The notes under the pieces are model-generated. The model made no database searches. It was not told the DNA's origin and was given only the letters and a program-made list of their open reading frames with translations. From NCBI GenBank assembly GCA_037126765.1, contig JBBCBC010000026.1:14868418-14932417 (forward strand): a stretch of DNA of 64,000 bases. The letters run 5' to 3'. Made by a program: the position numbers and the translations under genes. The DNA comes from Stenogyne calaminthoides (Eukaryota; Streptophyta; Magnoliopsida; Lamiales; Lamiaceae). Positions within the stretch are counted from its first letter, which is position 1, and each line of letters opens with the position of its first letter. Of the stretch, positions 33,460-45,869 are shown in pieces.

Positions 33460-33485
33460 GTAAGTATTAGTTATTTAATTATTTA

Positions 33486-35210
33486 AGTTGGGATATTTTA
33501 GTTTTGATGAATTATGCCAAAACATTATCAACCTGTATTATTGAAGTTGATTTACAGATAACAGGTTGAGGGGGAACGAGAGAACAAATTGAGGGGGAAC
33601 TCACGAATCAGACGTAGACTGATCGAGATCAGACGAGGCTGCAGACGAGAATGATCGAGATCAAATGAGTTAGATGAGTTCCGAGTTAACTGATGAGCTG
33701 TGCAAAATCAGAAGAGAAGATAAGCTAAGCCACCGATCGAAAGATCGATGACCCGGATGACCGATCGGATGACCGTAACAGACTGATCGGATGATCAAGA
33801 ATGCATTTAGCCGATATGGTGATCAAGAGCGCATGTCGATCGAAAGAAACCACCCGAAGATTAGAAGAGAAGGTTGCAGATCGGAAGAGGAGCGTATGAG
33901 ACCGACGAGATCGACGTGATCGAGATCGATATAAAGACGAAAGCATGATCAAGATCGGACGTGATTGAGATCGACAAAGCTAAACCGATATAAAACCTAA
34001 TGTCTTCGACTGATGCTATCCCGAGATGTTGATCCGAAGATATGTTGATCCGATCCCGAGTGATCGGATCGAACAAAGAAAAATCGAGATAAATGAAATA
34101 AAGTAACTCCAAGGTCGATGTCCGAATTCGAGAACGAACTCCGGCCACTGAAAAGTCAAGATGCTGATCGCATAAGGTCCGTGAAGAGAAGTCACCAAGG
34201 CTCGGATAAACTTTGAAGGCTCGGATAAACTGAAGGCTCGCATGCGGACTGGGAGGCTCGATAGATCTGAAGGTTCGGATGAAGAATCAAGACTCGAGAT
34301 GTCTCTCAAGACACCGAGGCTCGAGATCCCGAATGGTTCCAAGGCGAGGAATAATATAGCCGTTGAATCACCGGCGTGGACCAATGAGAGGAAGACAACC
34401 AGCCTGGAAAAGTTGCGGAACCTCTGAGAGAATAGTATGGATTTGAATGTGATTCTCTCCAACGGTAACATTCAAATCCACACTATAAATACAAGTTCTT
34501 CCTTCATTATCGGTGTGTGGAAGTGAAAAGCGGAAATGAGAAGATAGCAACAATGCTTTGTGAGCCAAAGAGAGTTAAGCTTTCCCACCCTAGAACACAA
34601 GTCTATAGATATACAAATATATTCAAAGAGTGTTCTAGAACCCAACCTAAGCAACCCACGATGTATCTTAAGCTTAGAGAGATTTTCCCCAACCTTAAGA
34701 TTGAGGTTAAATCATTGTAAGGGAAAATCTCACCATAGTTGGAGACAACACCAAATCCAAACCCCATGGTGAAGTGAGGTAGTTGTTAGGCAATCCCGTA
34801 GAGGGTGATAAGTCCCGTTGGAGTGTGAACTCGTTAAACATCTGTAGGCAATCCCGTGGAGGGTGATAAGTCCCGAGGCGAACCCGAGAGAGGGTTATAA
34901 GTCCAGTTCGAGTGTGAGCTCGGTAAATATCTATAGGCAATCCCGTGGAGGGTGATAAGTCCTGCTTGAAGGAATTTCCTAGAGAGGGAGAGTGGATGTA
35001 GGACTGGTTGTCCGAACCACTATATATTGCTGTGTTCTTTACTGCTTTATGTTTATACTTGTCATATGCATTCGATTATAAGCAAAACAACACACATGAG
35101 CTTAAAAACGCAAAAATTGGAAACACTCTGCCCTCACCCCTGTTTTATATGCATCGAACTGAAATGTTTGCTTCCGCACGCGCAAAATGGGTTTTTCACC
35201 GGGACCATCA
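33486..35210 (+). repeat. Solo LTR, family A (plus) in the CACTA-2 leader intron
   Basis: The 1725-bp segment starts AGTTGGGATATTTTAG (expected TGTTGGG, first bases changed) and ends TTCACCGGGACCATCA. The TSD is perfect, ATTTA (33481-33485 and 35211-35215). Hairpin arms are at 34439-34450 and 34468-34479 with CAACGG at 34460-34465, and the TATA box is at 34483-34490. Leader repeats of the CCCGTGGAGGGTGATAAGTCC type occur at 34789-34965. The U3 part (33600-34330) is rich in GATCGA and CGAG where sister copies have GATCAGA and CAGAG. Confidence 0.93.
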
Positions 35211-35793
35211 ATTTAGTATTAGTATATTGTGTATTTAGTATTACTTGTTATGTATCTAGTATTAGTTGTATTAGCTTAAATTTGCTTGATAGTTGTATAT
35301 TTTAAGTGTATTTTAACTTAATTTTACATATTTTAGTGTATGTATATTTTTTGTAGTGTATATTTTAGCTTAATTTTACTTGATAGTTGCATATTTAGTA
35401 TTATTTAACTTAATTTCTAGCTAATATGTGTATATCCATATTATTTAGCTTAATTCATAGCTTAATTTAGTATTAATTAGTTTAATTTATTTTGTTTGTG
35501 TATATATAGTATTAATTAGTTGTTTAATTAATTAGTATTATTTAATATATTAATTAATTATGTTGTAGTGGAGGGATTGATGTTGATGAATATTTGTTGG
35601 TTATTGCTTGTTGTAGAACATGTGCGTTCCGACTTGATTGATTTTAATTGATTAAGTCGGAAATGGATGCACGTATGATCTTGATTAATTGGGGAATACG
35701 ATAAAATAAACGAAACTCTGCCGAAATTTTTAGGAAATGTTAATTATTAATTAGGCTTTTGAATACTAATTAATTCATAAATATTTTAAACAG
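35211..35793 (+). other. Remainder of the CACTA-2 leader intron
   Basis: AT-rich with repeated TATTAGTTTAATTTA words and no gene. It ends in the acceptor TTTTAAACAG at 35784-35793. Confidence 0.6.
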
Positions 35794-37979
35794 ATAATTG
35801 ATATGAATTATTCCATCCGTTTACGTTGGATGTATGGTCGTAGATCGACTAATGGCAATATATCTCCGGAATTCTATAATGGACTCGAATCGTTTATAGA
35901 TTTTGCCACTAGTAATGGGATGATTCAGGGAAAGATTAGGTGTCCCTACAATAAATTTAGATGTCGGAACAATAATACGTATCATGAGGTGAGAGCACAT
36001 TTGTATAGAAATGGGTTCATGCTCAATTATTCCAATTTGATTTATCACGGTGAGGAAATGTGGGGTCATGAATACAATGATCATCCGTTTGCGTCGACTT
36101 CATACAGGCCGATTGACTAGACTTTTGCATCTAGCTCGTACCATGATTTGATGACGGACTTAACCTCTGGCCTCCACTTAAATGTGGATGATGAGGCCCC
36201 TAATGAGGAACCTCCTAATGAGCATGCTGCACATTTTTATAACATGCTTCGTGCAGCGAATCAGGATATAATGTCTGGTTACGAATCACATTCACAGTTG
36301 TCATACAATGCCCTGTTGCTGAATATTAAAACTGAAAACAGACTGTCAGAAAGGGAATATAATCAAATGGTTGATGCGATTCGTGTTCTTTGTCCGAATA
36401 GTCTGGTGCCTAAGAAATTTTCTGATAGCAAACAACTGATGAGTGAGATGGGTCTTCCAGTGGAGAAGATTCATTGTTGTGCACATAACTGCATGTTATA
36501 TTGGGGTGCAGACGACGAACTTGAAAACTGTAAGTTTTGCAGTCGACCACGGTTCAAACCTGCTAGACGTGTCGTGAATGGGCGATTGAAAAAGAACCGT
36601 CCTTTTAAGGAGATGTTCTATTTTTCTATTATCCCTCGTCAGCAAAGATTGTATCAGTCGAATGCTACTGCGAAGGATATGACATGGCATGCACGTTGCT
36701 CGAACGACCACTCTGGTGTCATGCGTCACCCTGCAGACTCACAGGCTTGGAAACACTTGGACCAGTCGCATCCTGATTTTACTTCAGAAATTCGGAACGT
36801 GAGGTTGGGTTTGAGCACTGACGGTTTTCAACCATTTGGGGCGCATGGAAAATAATATTCATCATGGCCAGTGATAGTGACACCGTACAATCTACCCCCG
36901 TGGTTGTGCATGAAAGATCAATTCATGTTTCTTACGGTTCTAGTGCCCGGTCCAAAGAATCCAAAAGATAAATTGGATGTATTTTTGCAACCACTGATCC
37001 GTGATTTGATTTTTTTATGGGAACATGGAGTGGTAACGTATGATGTTGCTACAAAGCAGAATTTTATGATGCGGGCTGCACTAATCTGGACCATCAGTTA
37101 CTTTCCAGCTTACTCGATGTTGTCTGGATGGAGCACAGCTAGAAGACTTGCTTGTCAACACTCTGCAGATTACACTGAGGCTTTCAGTTTGCGGCATAGT
37201 CACAAGTAGTCGTGGTTTGACAACCATTGTAAGTTCTTAGGTAGACGTCATCCATATCGAAGGAACAAAACTGCATTCAGAAAGAATGTAGTAGTTGATG
37301 ACGATCCACCTCCCATCTTAACAGGTGATCAGATCCTCCAACAAATTGATTGGATTGGCTTGAAGAAAGTCACATAGTTGGGTACTGATGATCACAACAA
37401 AGGTTTACAATGTGGTTGTAAGAAGAAAAGTGTTTTCTGGGATTTGTCGTATTGTAGCTCGTTGTTGATCCGACACAATTTGGATGTGATGCACATAAAA
37501 AAAAATGTGTTTGATAATTTGTTCTACAAGGTGATGAATGTCGAAGGGAAAACAAAGGACACAACTAAATCGAGGGATGAACTTAATGAATACTGTCGTC
37601 GACCCTCGTTGCAGAAATGTCCACACACAGGAAAGTACCCCAAAGCTAGTTATTCCCTTGATAAGAAGCAAAAAGACATGATTTGCAAATGGGTAGATGA
37701 GTTAAAATTCCCCGATGACTACGTGTCCAACTTGTCTCGGTGCGTAGACTGGTCAAAATTAAAGATGTTTGGGATGAAGAGTCATGATTGTCACGTATTT
37801 ATGCAAAGACTACTCCCAATTGCTTTTCGTGAGATTCTGCCGTCTAAGGTTTGGCAAGCCATCACTGAAATCAGTTTGTTCTTCAAGGAGTTGACATCGA
37901 GGACCATTACTGAAAATATGACTCGGTTGGACAATGATATCCCAGTGATCTTGTGCAAGTTGGAACGTATATTTCCACC

Positions 37980-39940
37980 TGTTTGGAGATGAATTTAATA
38001 AAGAAGTTTTGATTAGATCCCAAAAACCCTGAGTATGACATGTTCAGGATAATCTTGATAGACTGAGTCAGGATTCAGTATAGATTATTCAGGAAGTTAT
38101 CTGCACCATGTATAGTCAGCAAATATAGATCAGGTTAGATTTTGAAGAACATCAAGACTCGATGAAGTTCTTTGAAGACATCAAGACTCGATATGTCGCT
38201 GAAGACACTAAAGACTCAAGATAAGTCATTTGAAGATATCAAGACTCGAAGTTCTTTCAAGACATCAAGACTCGATGAAGTCGTTTGAAGACATCAAGAC
38301 TCGAAGATGTCATCAAGACATCAAGACTCGAAGATGTCATCAAGACATCAAGACTCGTAAGATATCAAGACCGGTGAGTTCTCAAGACTTCGAAGAAGAT
38401 AATGAATACTCGAGATAACTTTGAATGTTCAGAGGCACTAAATAATATCTATCTGAAGACTACAAAACTGTGAAAAACGCAAATATTCAGAAAAGTAGAT
38501 ATTGCCCAAAACATTCATATGCAGACAAAAGGAACTAAGTCTAAGTGTTGTTTAAGGTTATCTCATTCAGAGAGATTGACCAAAAAGAGTCGTTTTGTTT
38601 GTCTACATTTACTGAAGACAAAAACCATTCAAAGGAAGACAACACTGTACTTTACTGACACTAAAAGCGACAGGACACTGAATCATGCCAGTAGTACTAT
38701 GATCCAGACTGCAAAAAATTGGTGATTGGCTACATGACTGCGTATTTCCTAAAACATGCAAGGGAGTATTCAAACCTTAAATATAGTCGTTCATCAAACA
38801 CCATAAGAGGAAACTCATGAAGCTATCTCCTCCAACAGATAGTTTTTCAAGAGTGACCTTGGTGAAGTTGCCTATAAATACTAGTGACCCTTTACATTGA
38901 GAGGTCACGGGAAATTCAAAGCAACTCAAGAGCTCATTCGTATTATTGCAAATTGAAGCACTCGAAAAACCTAGAATTTCCCAAGTGTTTCACATTGGAG
39001 AGAGCTCACTATTCTAAGCCTAGAGTGATAGATATATCCAAAGCTTAGAAGAGATATTCTAGCCTTTTGCACTCGTTCTTATTGTAAAGGATATCTCACC
39101 CAAGTTGGAAACCAACCCAAAACCCAAACCCTTTGTTAAGGCAGTTTGTGTGTGTTTTGTTGGTGAGTTGGAGTTGTAAAGAGTTAGTATACTACAGTGA
39201 GTTAGCCAGAAAACTCTAGAGAAGAAGTTAGTAAGCTACTTGTGGTAGTCTGAACACTTGTGTGTATTTGAGTTAGTAAGCTGCAGTGAGTCAGCAAGAA
39301 AACTTAAGGTAGAAAAGTGAGTAAGCTACAGTGAGTTAGCCAGAAAGCTTTAGGAAGTGGTTAAGGAATTTCTCTGAAGATCAGAGAGAGTGGACGTAGG
39401 AGCTTGAGTCTCTGAACCACTATAATTGCTGTGTTGTTTTGCTTTCTGTACTACATTTTAATCTGTTGCATATTTTTCACTGAAAGCATAGTTCACTGAT
39501 ATTCAGTTGGAACAAATCCACTGAACTTGCATCAAATTGATCACAGCCTTAATCACTATTTTATTGAAGGGAAGATTTTCAGCAAAGCTTAAACGAGTAT
39601 AAACATAGGGCCAACCATTCCGCACACTTGAGTAGCTAGAAATGAGATAGTTACCAAACCGAACTAACTCTCTTGAGGGTTGATGAAGATAATTATCTGA
39701 TCCAAGCGCCTCGATCTCTCGATAAACTCAGGCTCGAGTTGGGCTAATATGAAGCTTCCGGAAGCATTTCGGGATCATTGTCTCGATGAGACTTTGACTC
39801 GTAAGCAATCCGTGCTTCTCGAGCAAAAATCATCAGGATAACCTGACCCATCTGACCTCAGTGAAAGAAAAGTTTTAAAATCACTAAACACGTGTATCCC
39901 CCCCATACACGTGTGAGACTCGTTAGCACCGGCACCAACA
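37980..39940 (+). repeat. Sirevirus 5' LTR
   Basis: The 1961-bp LTR begins TGTTTGGAGATG and ends GGCACCAACA. U3 has a CATCAAGACTCGA array (38150-38400). The TATA box CTATAAATA is near 38871-38880, preceded by CAACAG (CAACGG in the other copies). Four leader repeats of the AGTTAGTAAGCTGCAGTGAG type are at 39184-39350 and the GTGGACGTAGGAGCTTGAG block is at 39390-39408. Confidence 0.95.
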
Positions 39941-39942
39941 AG

Positions 39943-39954
39943 TGGTATCAGAGC
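39943..39954 (+). other. Sirevirus primer binding site
   Basis: TGGTATCAGAGC lies two bases after the 5' LTR. It is the perfect complement of the 3' end of plant initiator tRNA-Met. Confidence 0.92.
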
Positions 39955-40064
39955 AGTGGTTCATTTTGACCTCTTGCTTTGGTAGCCATAGTCTATTTTG
40001 CTGAAAGACTTTGGTGGTCTACTGAATAGATCTGTTTGCTGATATCTTACAAGGCTCAATCATC

Positions 40065-41110
40065 ATGCCTTCTAAGAAACTTCCTATGTTCTCTGTTGAG
40101 AGCAATGACCTATGGAGATTGAGAATGCAGGCTCATCTGTATTCAAAACATGAAAGAATGTGGAGAGTGGTTTTTGAAGGACCATTCAAATTTACCGTTG
40201 TGAATCCCAGAATCACTGATACTGAGAGGAATGATCCCAGAGATGAATTTCCAAAATATGATGATCAACTTACTCCTGATGAGAGAAAGTTAGTCAATCT
40301 GGACTACATTGTTAAAGATACTTTGTATAGCACTATTGATGATGGTGTTATGGGGATGATTTCTCACTGTGAAACTGCAAAAGAAATATGGGACACACTT
40401 GTCAAGTATGTGTCAAGGCACACGATCATATTAAGGAAAACAAACTTTTCATTTGCTATTGGAAAGTTTGATAGCTTTGAAATGGAAGATAGTGAATCCA
40501 TTGACAAACTTGAGGTCAGATTCACTAGCATCATGAATGACCTGAGTGCTCTTGGGAAAAGATACCCACAGAGAGAAGTGGCACTGAAAATTCTTAGAGG
40601 ATTATCTAAGAAATGGGATATACATGCTGTGGTGATTGAAAACACCAAAAATAATGATTCCATGCCATATCAACAAGTTTTCTCGATCCGAAAGCTTATG
40701 AGTTTGTGATTGACAAGAAAAAACTAAGAAATCTCGACAAAGAAAGATGATTCTTCATCTAGCAAGAATGTGGCTTTCAAAGCCAAAGAGAAATCTGTAA
40801 GTCTAGAGTGTTCGAGAACTCACTTGCCAAAAATCGGGATGAAAGCGGGAGGATAAGCTAATCTTGATGGCAAGGAGGTTTGAAATACTCAATAGCAGAT
40901 ATGGGAAATATAAGAAATATTACAGGAATCACAGGTACAAGAGAGACTCAGAAGCTGAGGACAAATACACTGAGAAAAAAGAAAAGGACCAAAAAGTCAA
41001 GGATCCTCATCCAAGAAGAAGAACTCCAAAACCAAGGAGGAAAGTGATCGGGATGATGATACCAACAGATGTTACAACCTGTCGAAGAAAAAGGTCACTT
41101 TCAATATGAC
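40065..41110 (+). pseudogene. Sirevirus Gag
   Basis: ATG 40065 opens a 214-codon frame: N-terminal LWRLRMQAHLYSKHERMW, then the UBN2-type core (LDYIVKDTLYSTIDDGVM, AKEIWDTLVKYVS, DSIDKLEVRFTSIMNDL-type helices, ALKILRGLSKKWD). At 40684 the frame is lost where TTCTCAGATCTGAAAG would be expected but TTCTCGATCCGAAAG is read. It resumes in other frames through MARRFEILNSRYGKYKKYYR (40867) and a basic stretch to a damaged CCHC knuckle near 41070-41115, in which the middle cysteines are lost. Gag forms the cytoplasmic particle. A short Ser/Lys-rich linker of low complexity follows. Confidence 0.85.
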
Positions 41111-42560
41111 CGCCCCGAAATGAAAAGCTAAAAAAAGAAAGGAAAGACAAGCCAAGAGAGAAAGGAAGATATCCAGCAAGAAAGCTATGATTGCAGAAGA
41201 GGAAGAACATTCTGAAGAAGGTTCCAGTTCCTCAGATGAGATTTTCTCGAGATAGTAGATGAAGTGATGATGTCTCTTATGGTCATGGAGGAGGTAAATT
41301 CTTCTATCTCTCGTTGTTGCTCCTACACAAGCACATGAGTTCTCAAGTTCAACTGTAAACAGTAACTTTGACCTGATGGATTCGTTTGAGAATCTTATGA
41401 AGGAATATTCTGTGTTACAAGAACCGCTCATTTGAAACTCAAGACCGAAACAAAGAACCGATCACCGAGAATCAAGTGGAAAGACTCTAAAAATGCTGAG
41501 ATCACTTCTCAATTGATGGGAACTACTGATGAACTGGATGTTCTGAAAGTACAACTCTCAGAAAAAGAGAAGGTGATAGAGATCCTGAATGGAAAATTAG
41601 AGAAATCCACTAAAGAGATTCAAATTTTATCGAATCGAGTTCAATGACCTCTTTGAGAAGCATGAAACTCTAAAGAAATGTGAGGATAGTGCATGAGAAA
41701 GTTAGCTCTATTGAATTTTGCATCTAAAGTGATAGATGAAATTGAGTTATTAAAGACCTGCAACTATAAAAAATTTGGATTGGGATACATTCGAGGGGAA
41801 CCTCACAAGGTCTTCTCAATCTTTGCTTCTAGTAGCACCAAGATCTGCTTTTGTTAAACCAAAGGGCATCTAATCTTCTTCTTGAAGAACTTCCTGAGTT
41901 TTAGACAAGGGTAAAGGACCTATGGTTTTTAAAAAACCGAAGGTTCAGGGAAGAAAGCCCAGGACCTCGGAAAAGGCTAGAAAACCCAACACTCGAGGGA
42001 AATTTTTTGCCCCGATGCTTCAAAGCCTCGGGCTAAGAATACTAACCTAAAGAGATCTCTTTGAACCATCGAGAGGAATTTTCGGAAGATAAACACTCGC
42101 CAGAGATATTCTCAACCGAAAAGACCAAGTCCTCGACATTGAAAGACCCCAATTTCAAGATGTGCAACCTAAACCCCACTTGCCTAAGGGTAAAGGTTTC
42201 TGAACCCAAGTCGTGAGAGACAGAGACCCACACCGCAAAAAGCTAAGGCACTTGAACAAAAGGCCCGAACCCAAGAAGAACTCTAAGGCTCATGTTCATG
42301 CTAAGGCCGGCACTCATGCACGGATATCTTGCCAAGGCTCCTAGGGTGGTGAATGTGTATGTAGATGTTTATGGGAGACAAATCAGCCACTCTAAAGTAA
42401 TTAGAGTTGTTAGGCGATTGGGTTCCAAAAATACAAATTTAACTGGTAGGACCCTACACCAAATGGGTACCTAAGAACCGATCTGTTTTTCAAAAGAAAA
42501 AAGCACCGAAATGAATGAAAAAACAACATAGCAAGACGATGAGTGGAAATGAATTGGCTC
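41111..42560 (+). pseudogene. Sirevirus Gag-protease linker, heavily damaged
   Basis: There is no continuous frame. Fragments include an acidic stretch with EEEEHSEEGSSSS near 41200, and a coiled-coil-like piece (LDVLKVQLSEKEKVIEILN, about 41537-41593) that matches the coiled coil usually found between Gag and protease in Sireviruses. Many CCGA and CTCGA words interrupt what would be Thr-Glu and Ser-Glu codons. Confidence 0.6.
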
Positions 42561-42640
42561 TGTTGTATGGTATCCGGACAATGGATGTTTAAGACATATG
42601 ACAAGATATAAGCAACTAATCAATTGACTATGTTGAGCAA
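42561..42640 (+). pseudogene. Sirevirus protease active-site fragment
   Basis: The reading VVWYPDNGCLRHMTRYKQL corresponds to the copia protease block WYLDSGCSRHMTG. The catalytic aspartate is kept but the DSG serine is Asn. Protease would release Gag, integrase and RT from the polyprotein. Flanking sequence is frameshifted. Confidence 0.7.
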
Positions 42641-42879
42641 AAAAAGGCCCTCGGATCACATTTGGAGACAATTCCAAAGGACAAAACCGAAGGATATGGA
42701 ACTCTTGAAGTTGACTCTGTTCATATCCATGGTGTTTCATATGTATCCGTCTAAAGCATAACTTGCTTTCTATCGACAATTCTGTGACAAAGGATTCAAA
42801 GTGTTGAGTTCTCAAAGAACTTATGTTATGTAAAAGACAATACTTCCATGAAAATTTTTCTTGACCGGTACTAGAAAAG

Positions 42880-44257
42880 GAAATGTGTATCTTGCTGATT
42901 GGAGTTCAACTCCTAAAAGATACATGTTTGGTTGCAAAAAGTTCCACTGATACCAGTTGGTTGTGGCACAAAAGAATGAATCACTTAAACTTCAAAACCC
43001 TGAACAAACTTGCAAGATTAGCCCTTGTGAGGGGGTTACCCAATGAAGTGTTTAGTAAAGATCATGTATGTGATGCTTGTTAGAAAGGAAAACAAATCAG
43101 AGCTTCTTTCAAAAGCAAAGTAGATGTTTCTACTGATAGAATACTACAACTGTTACATATGGATCTCTTTGGTCCAAAGAACACTGTGAGAGCACTAATG
43201 GCGTAAAATACACACTTGTGGTAGTTGATGACTACCCTAGATACACATGGGTCATATTCTTTTCTCAAGAAGAAAGAGACTTCGAACAAAAACTGCTGAA
43301 CTCTTGAAAAGGCTCGATCTTGAAAAAATCTGAGTGTGGTCAAAATCAGATCAGATAAAGGAACTGAGTTTATCAATCATATCATATCTGATTATTGTGC
43401 GAAGAAATGGAATAGCTCATGAAACATCACCGCAAAGGACCCCACAAATGAATAGTGTTCTTTGAAAGAAGAAATAGGACTCAAAAGAAGAAGTTCTTGG
43501 AGGACAATGATTCTTTTTGATATTCTTAAGAGATTTTGAAATTTGAAGCTATCAACACCGCATGCTTCTCTCGTAAGCATCCATGTTGACCAAGAACCAA
43601 GGAAAAACTCCGTATGAGCTGTGGAATGAAAGGAAGCCTCTTGTTTCTTTCTTTCGTGTGTTTGGTTGCAAGTGTTTCATACATAATAATGGTAAAGATC
43701 AGTTGAAAACTTTTGATAGCAAAGCTGATGAAGGGATATTCTTAGGATATTCTAAAGTCAGTAAAGCCTTCAGAGTTTACAACTGTAGGACTCTTATTGT
43801 GGAAGAAACACCTCATGTTGTTTTTGATGAATCTACTTGTGTTAAGAAGAAACAGGAACATGACTCAGGAGAACTGATCAAGAGAATCACCAGACTTAGC
43901 CTGAAAAAGAATGATAAACTATCCTCTGAACCTGAAAAGAAGAAGTCAGTCACTTTCTATGAATGGAGTGATTCAGACTCGAGACAAAAAGAAGTTCAGG
44001 ATGGAAAAACTCAGGATGGTGAGACTCAGGATGGAAATTCTCCACTGAAGGAAAGCCAACACACTGAAGCTGACCAATCTAAACATACACCAGTTCAGAC
44101 TCAGATATGTAATGCCGATGAAGATGTGGTCACAACTGAGGCAAACTCTGAATCTATCAACCAATGGGGAACAAATGTCTCTGACAATGTTCTGAATGGA
44201 ATTTCCCCTGAGGAAGATGATTCTCTTTCTCCTTTTCTCATTGTTCCCCGAATTTAA
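42880..44257 (+). pseudogene. Sirevirus integrase
   Basis: The zinc-binding part is clear: WLWHKRMNHLNF...VCDAC (42958-43079), then a stop at 43081. The core starts with LLHMDLFGP (first catalytic Asp, near 43153) and KIRSDKGTEF (second Asp, about 43340-43370), separated by frameshifts. From 43583 an open frame gives the C-terminal part (ELWNERKPLVSFFRVFGCKC, GIFLGYSKVSKAFRVYN, VEETPHVVFDES) and a long acidic linker towards RT, ending at 44255-44257. Integrase inserts the cDNA into chromosomal DNA. The third catalytic residue region (about 43400-43440) is damaged. Confidence 0.85.
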
Positions 44258-45498
44258 TGAACTACCCCGAACCTAACATTTCGATGTTGAGGATACTCTT
44301 TGAAGGGGGAACATCCAGGAGAAAATGGTTGGATAGTCATCCTACAAGTCAGATTGTGGGTTATCTATCAGATGGTGTCAAAACAAGAAGGTTCCATGGA
44401 GAAAGTGCTTTGTTCTGCTGCTTCCTTTCTGAAAAAGAACCTTCTGAGATTGAAGAAGCTCTACAAGATTCTTTTTGGATTATTGCTATGCAAGAAGAGC
44501 TGAATAAGTTCTCAAGGAATGAAGTTTGGGAGCTAGTGGATAGACCTAAGAGGCACAATGTGATTGGAACTAAGTGGGTGTTCAAGAATAAGAGAGATGA
44601 AAACAACAACATTGTGAGAAACAAGGCAAGGCTAGTTGCACAAGGTTATTCCCAAGAAGAAGGCTTGGATTATGACGAAACCTTTGCACCTGTTGCAAGA
44701 CTAGAAGCCATCAGATTGTTTCTTGCATATGCTGCCCACATGAAATTCACAATCTATCAGATGGATGTGAAAAGTGCATTTCTGAATGGTGTGCTTAAGG
44801 AAGAGGTTTATGTGGAACAACCTCCTGGTTTCAGACAGAATGACCAAGTTTACAGGCTCAGGAAAGCCTTGTATGGTCTTAAGCAAGCACCCCGAGCATG
44901 GTATGATACCCTTTCTCAGTTTTTTACTGACCATGGTTTTATCAAAGGAACTGTTGATAGGACTCTGTTCAGGATAGAAGATGGGAAAGACATCTTATTT
45001 GTTCAGATTTATGTAGATGACATCATATTTGGATCTCCAAATCATCAGCTGTGTGAAAAGTTTTCTACCCTGATGAAAGGAAAGTTTGAGATGTCAATGA
45101 TGGGGGAGATGAATTTCTTTCTTGGACTTCAGGTGAAACAAACTAAGGAAGGAATTTTCATCAATCAAGGAAAATATACCAGAGATCTGATTGCAAAGTA
45201 TGGTGTACAGAATTGCAATACAGTTAGAATTCCTATGAATACTAACTACAAGATGGATCCTGATCCTGAAGGCAAATCAGTAAATCACACTGATTATAGA
45301 GGGATCATTGGATCACTGCTATATCTCACAGCAAGTAGGCCTGATATAACATTTGCTGTTGGGATATGTACAAGATACCAAGCTAATCCTAAGGCTAGTC
45401 ACATGGAGGCTGCCAAAAAGTTTCTGAAATATCTTAAAGGCATTGTGAATAGAGGATTATGGTATCCAGCTGATGATAACCTTGAATTAACTGGTTAA
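44257..45498 (+). pseudogene. Sirevirus reverse transcriptase, nearly intact frame
   Basis: One open frame of 413 codons contains WIIAMQEELNKFSRNEVWEL, GTKWVFKNKRDE, RLVAQGYSQEEGLDYDETF, YQMDVKSAFLNG (first Asp), QPPGFRQNDQVYRLRKALYG, LKQAPRAWYD and the intact catalytic QIYVDDIIFGS. It continues through MMGEMNFFLGLQVKQTKEG, YRGIIGSLLYLTASRPDITF and FLKYLKGIVNRGLWYP. All hallmark residues of a Sirevirus RT are present, so this domain is the best preserved of the element. TAA at 45496-45498 ends it at the start of RNase H. Confidence 0.92.
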
Positions 45499-45869
45499 TC
45501 AGATGCTGATTATGGTGTCAATTGCTTGGAAGTAAACTGATATCATGGTTTTCAAAGAAACAAACCTCAGTAGCAACCAGTACTACTGAAGCTGAATACG
45601 TGGCTGCAGGAAACTGTTGTGCACAGATTCTTTGGCTCAGACAACAATTGAGGGATTATAAGATTATAGGCAATGAAGTACCTATATTTTGTGATAATAA
45701 TAGTGCAATTGCTATTACACAAAATCTTGTATTGCACACCAGATGTAAGCATGTTGATATCAGACATCACTTCATCAGAGATCATGTTGAGAAGAAAGAC
45801 ATCAGAATGGAGAAAATTCATACTGATAAACAGAGAGCTGATATCTTGACTAAATCTTTGGCTGAATAA
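45499..45869 (+). pseudogene. Sirevirus RNase H, small internal deletion
   Basis: SDADYG (first catalytic Asp) is followed directly by LGSKLISWFSKKQTSVATST, so about 45 bp coding for the usual DRKSTSG block are missing. The rest is open: TTEAEYVAAGNCCAQILWLR, CDNNSAIAI, HVDIRHHFIRDHVEKK, RADILTKSLAE and the stop at 45867-45869. RNase H removes the RNA strand during cDNA synthesis. Confidence 0.88.

Noticed and set aside
34016..34471. 151-codon minus-strand ORF in LTR-A
   Set aside because: It spans U3 array and hairpin of an LTR; its openness depends on the doubtful CAG/CTG sites and it has no family resemblance.
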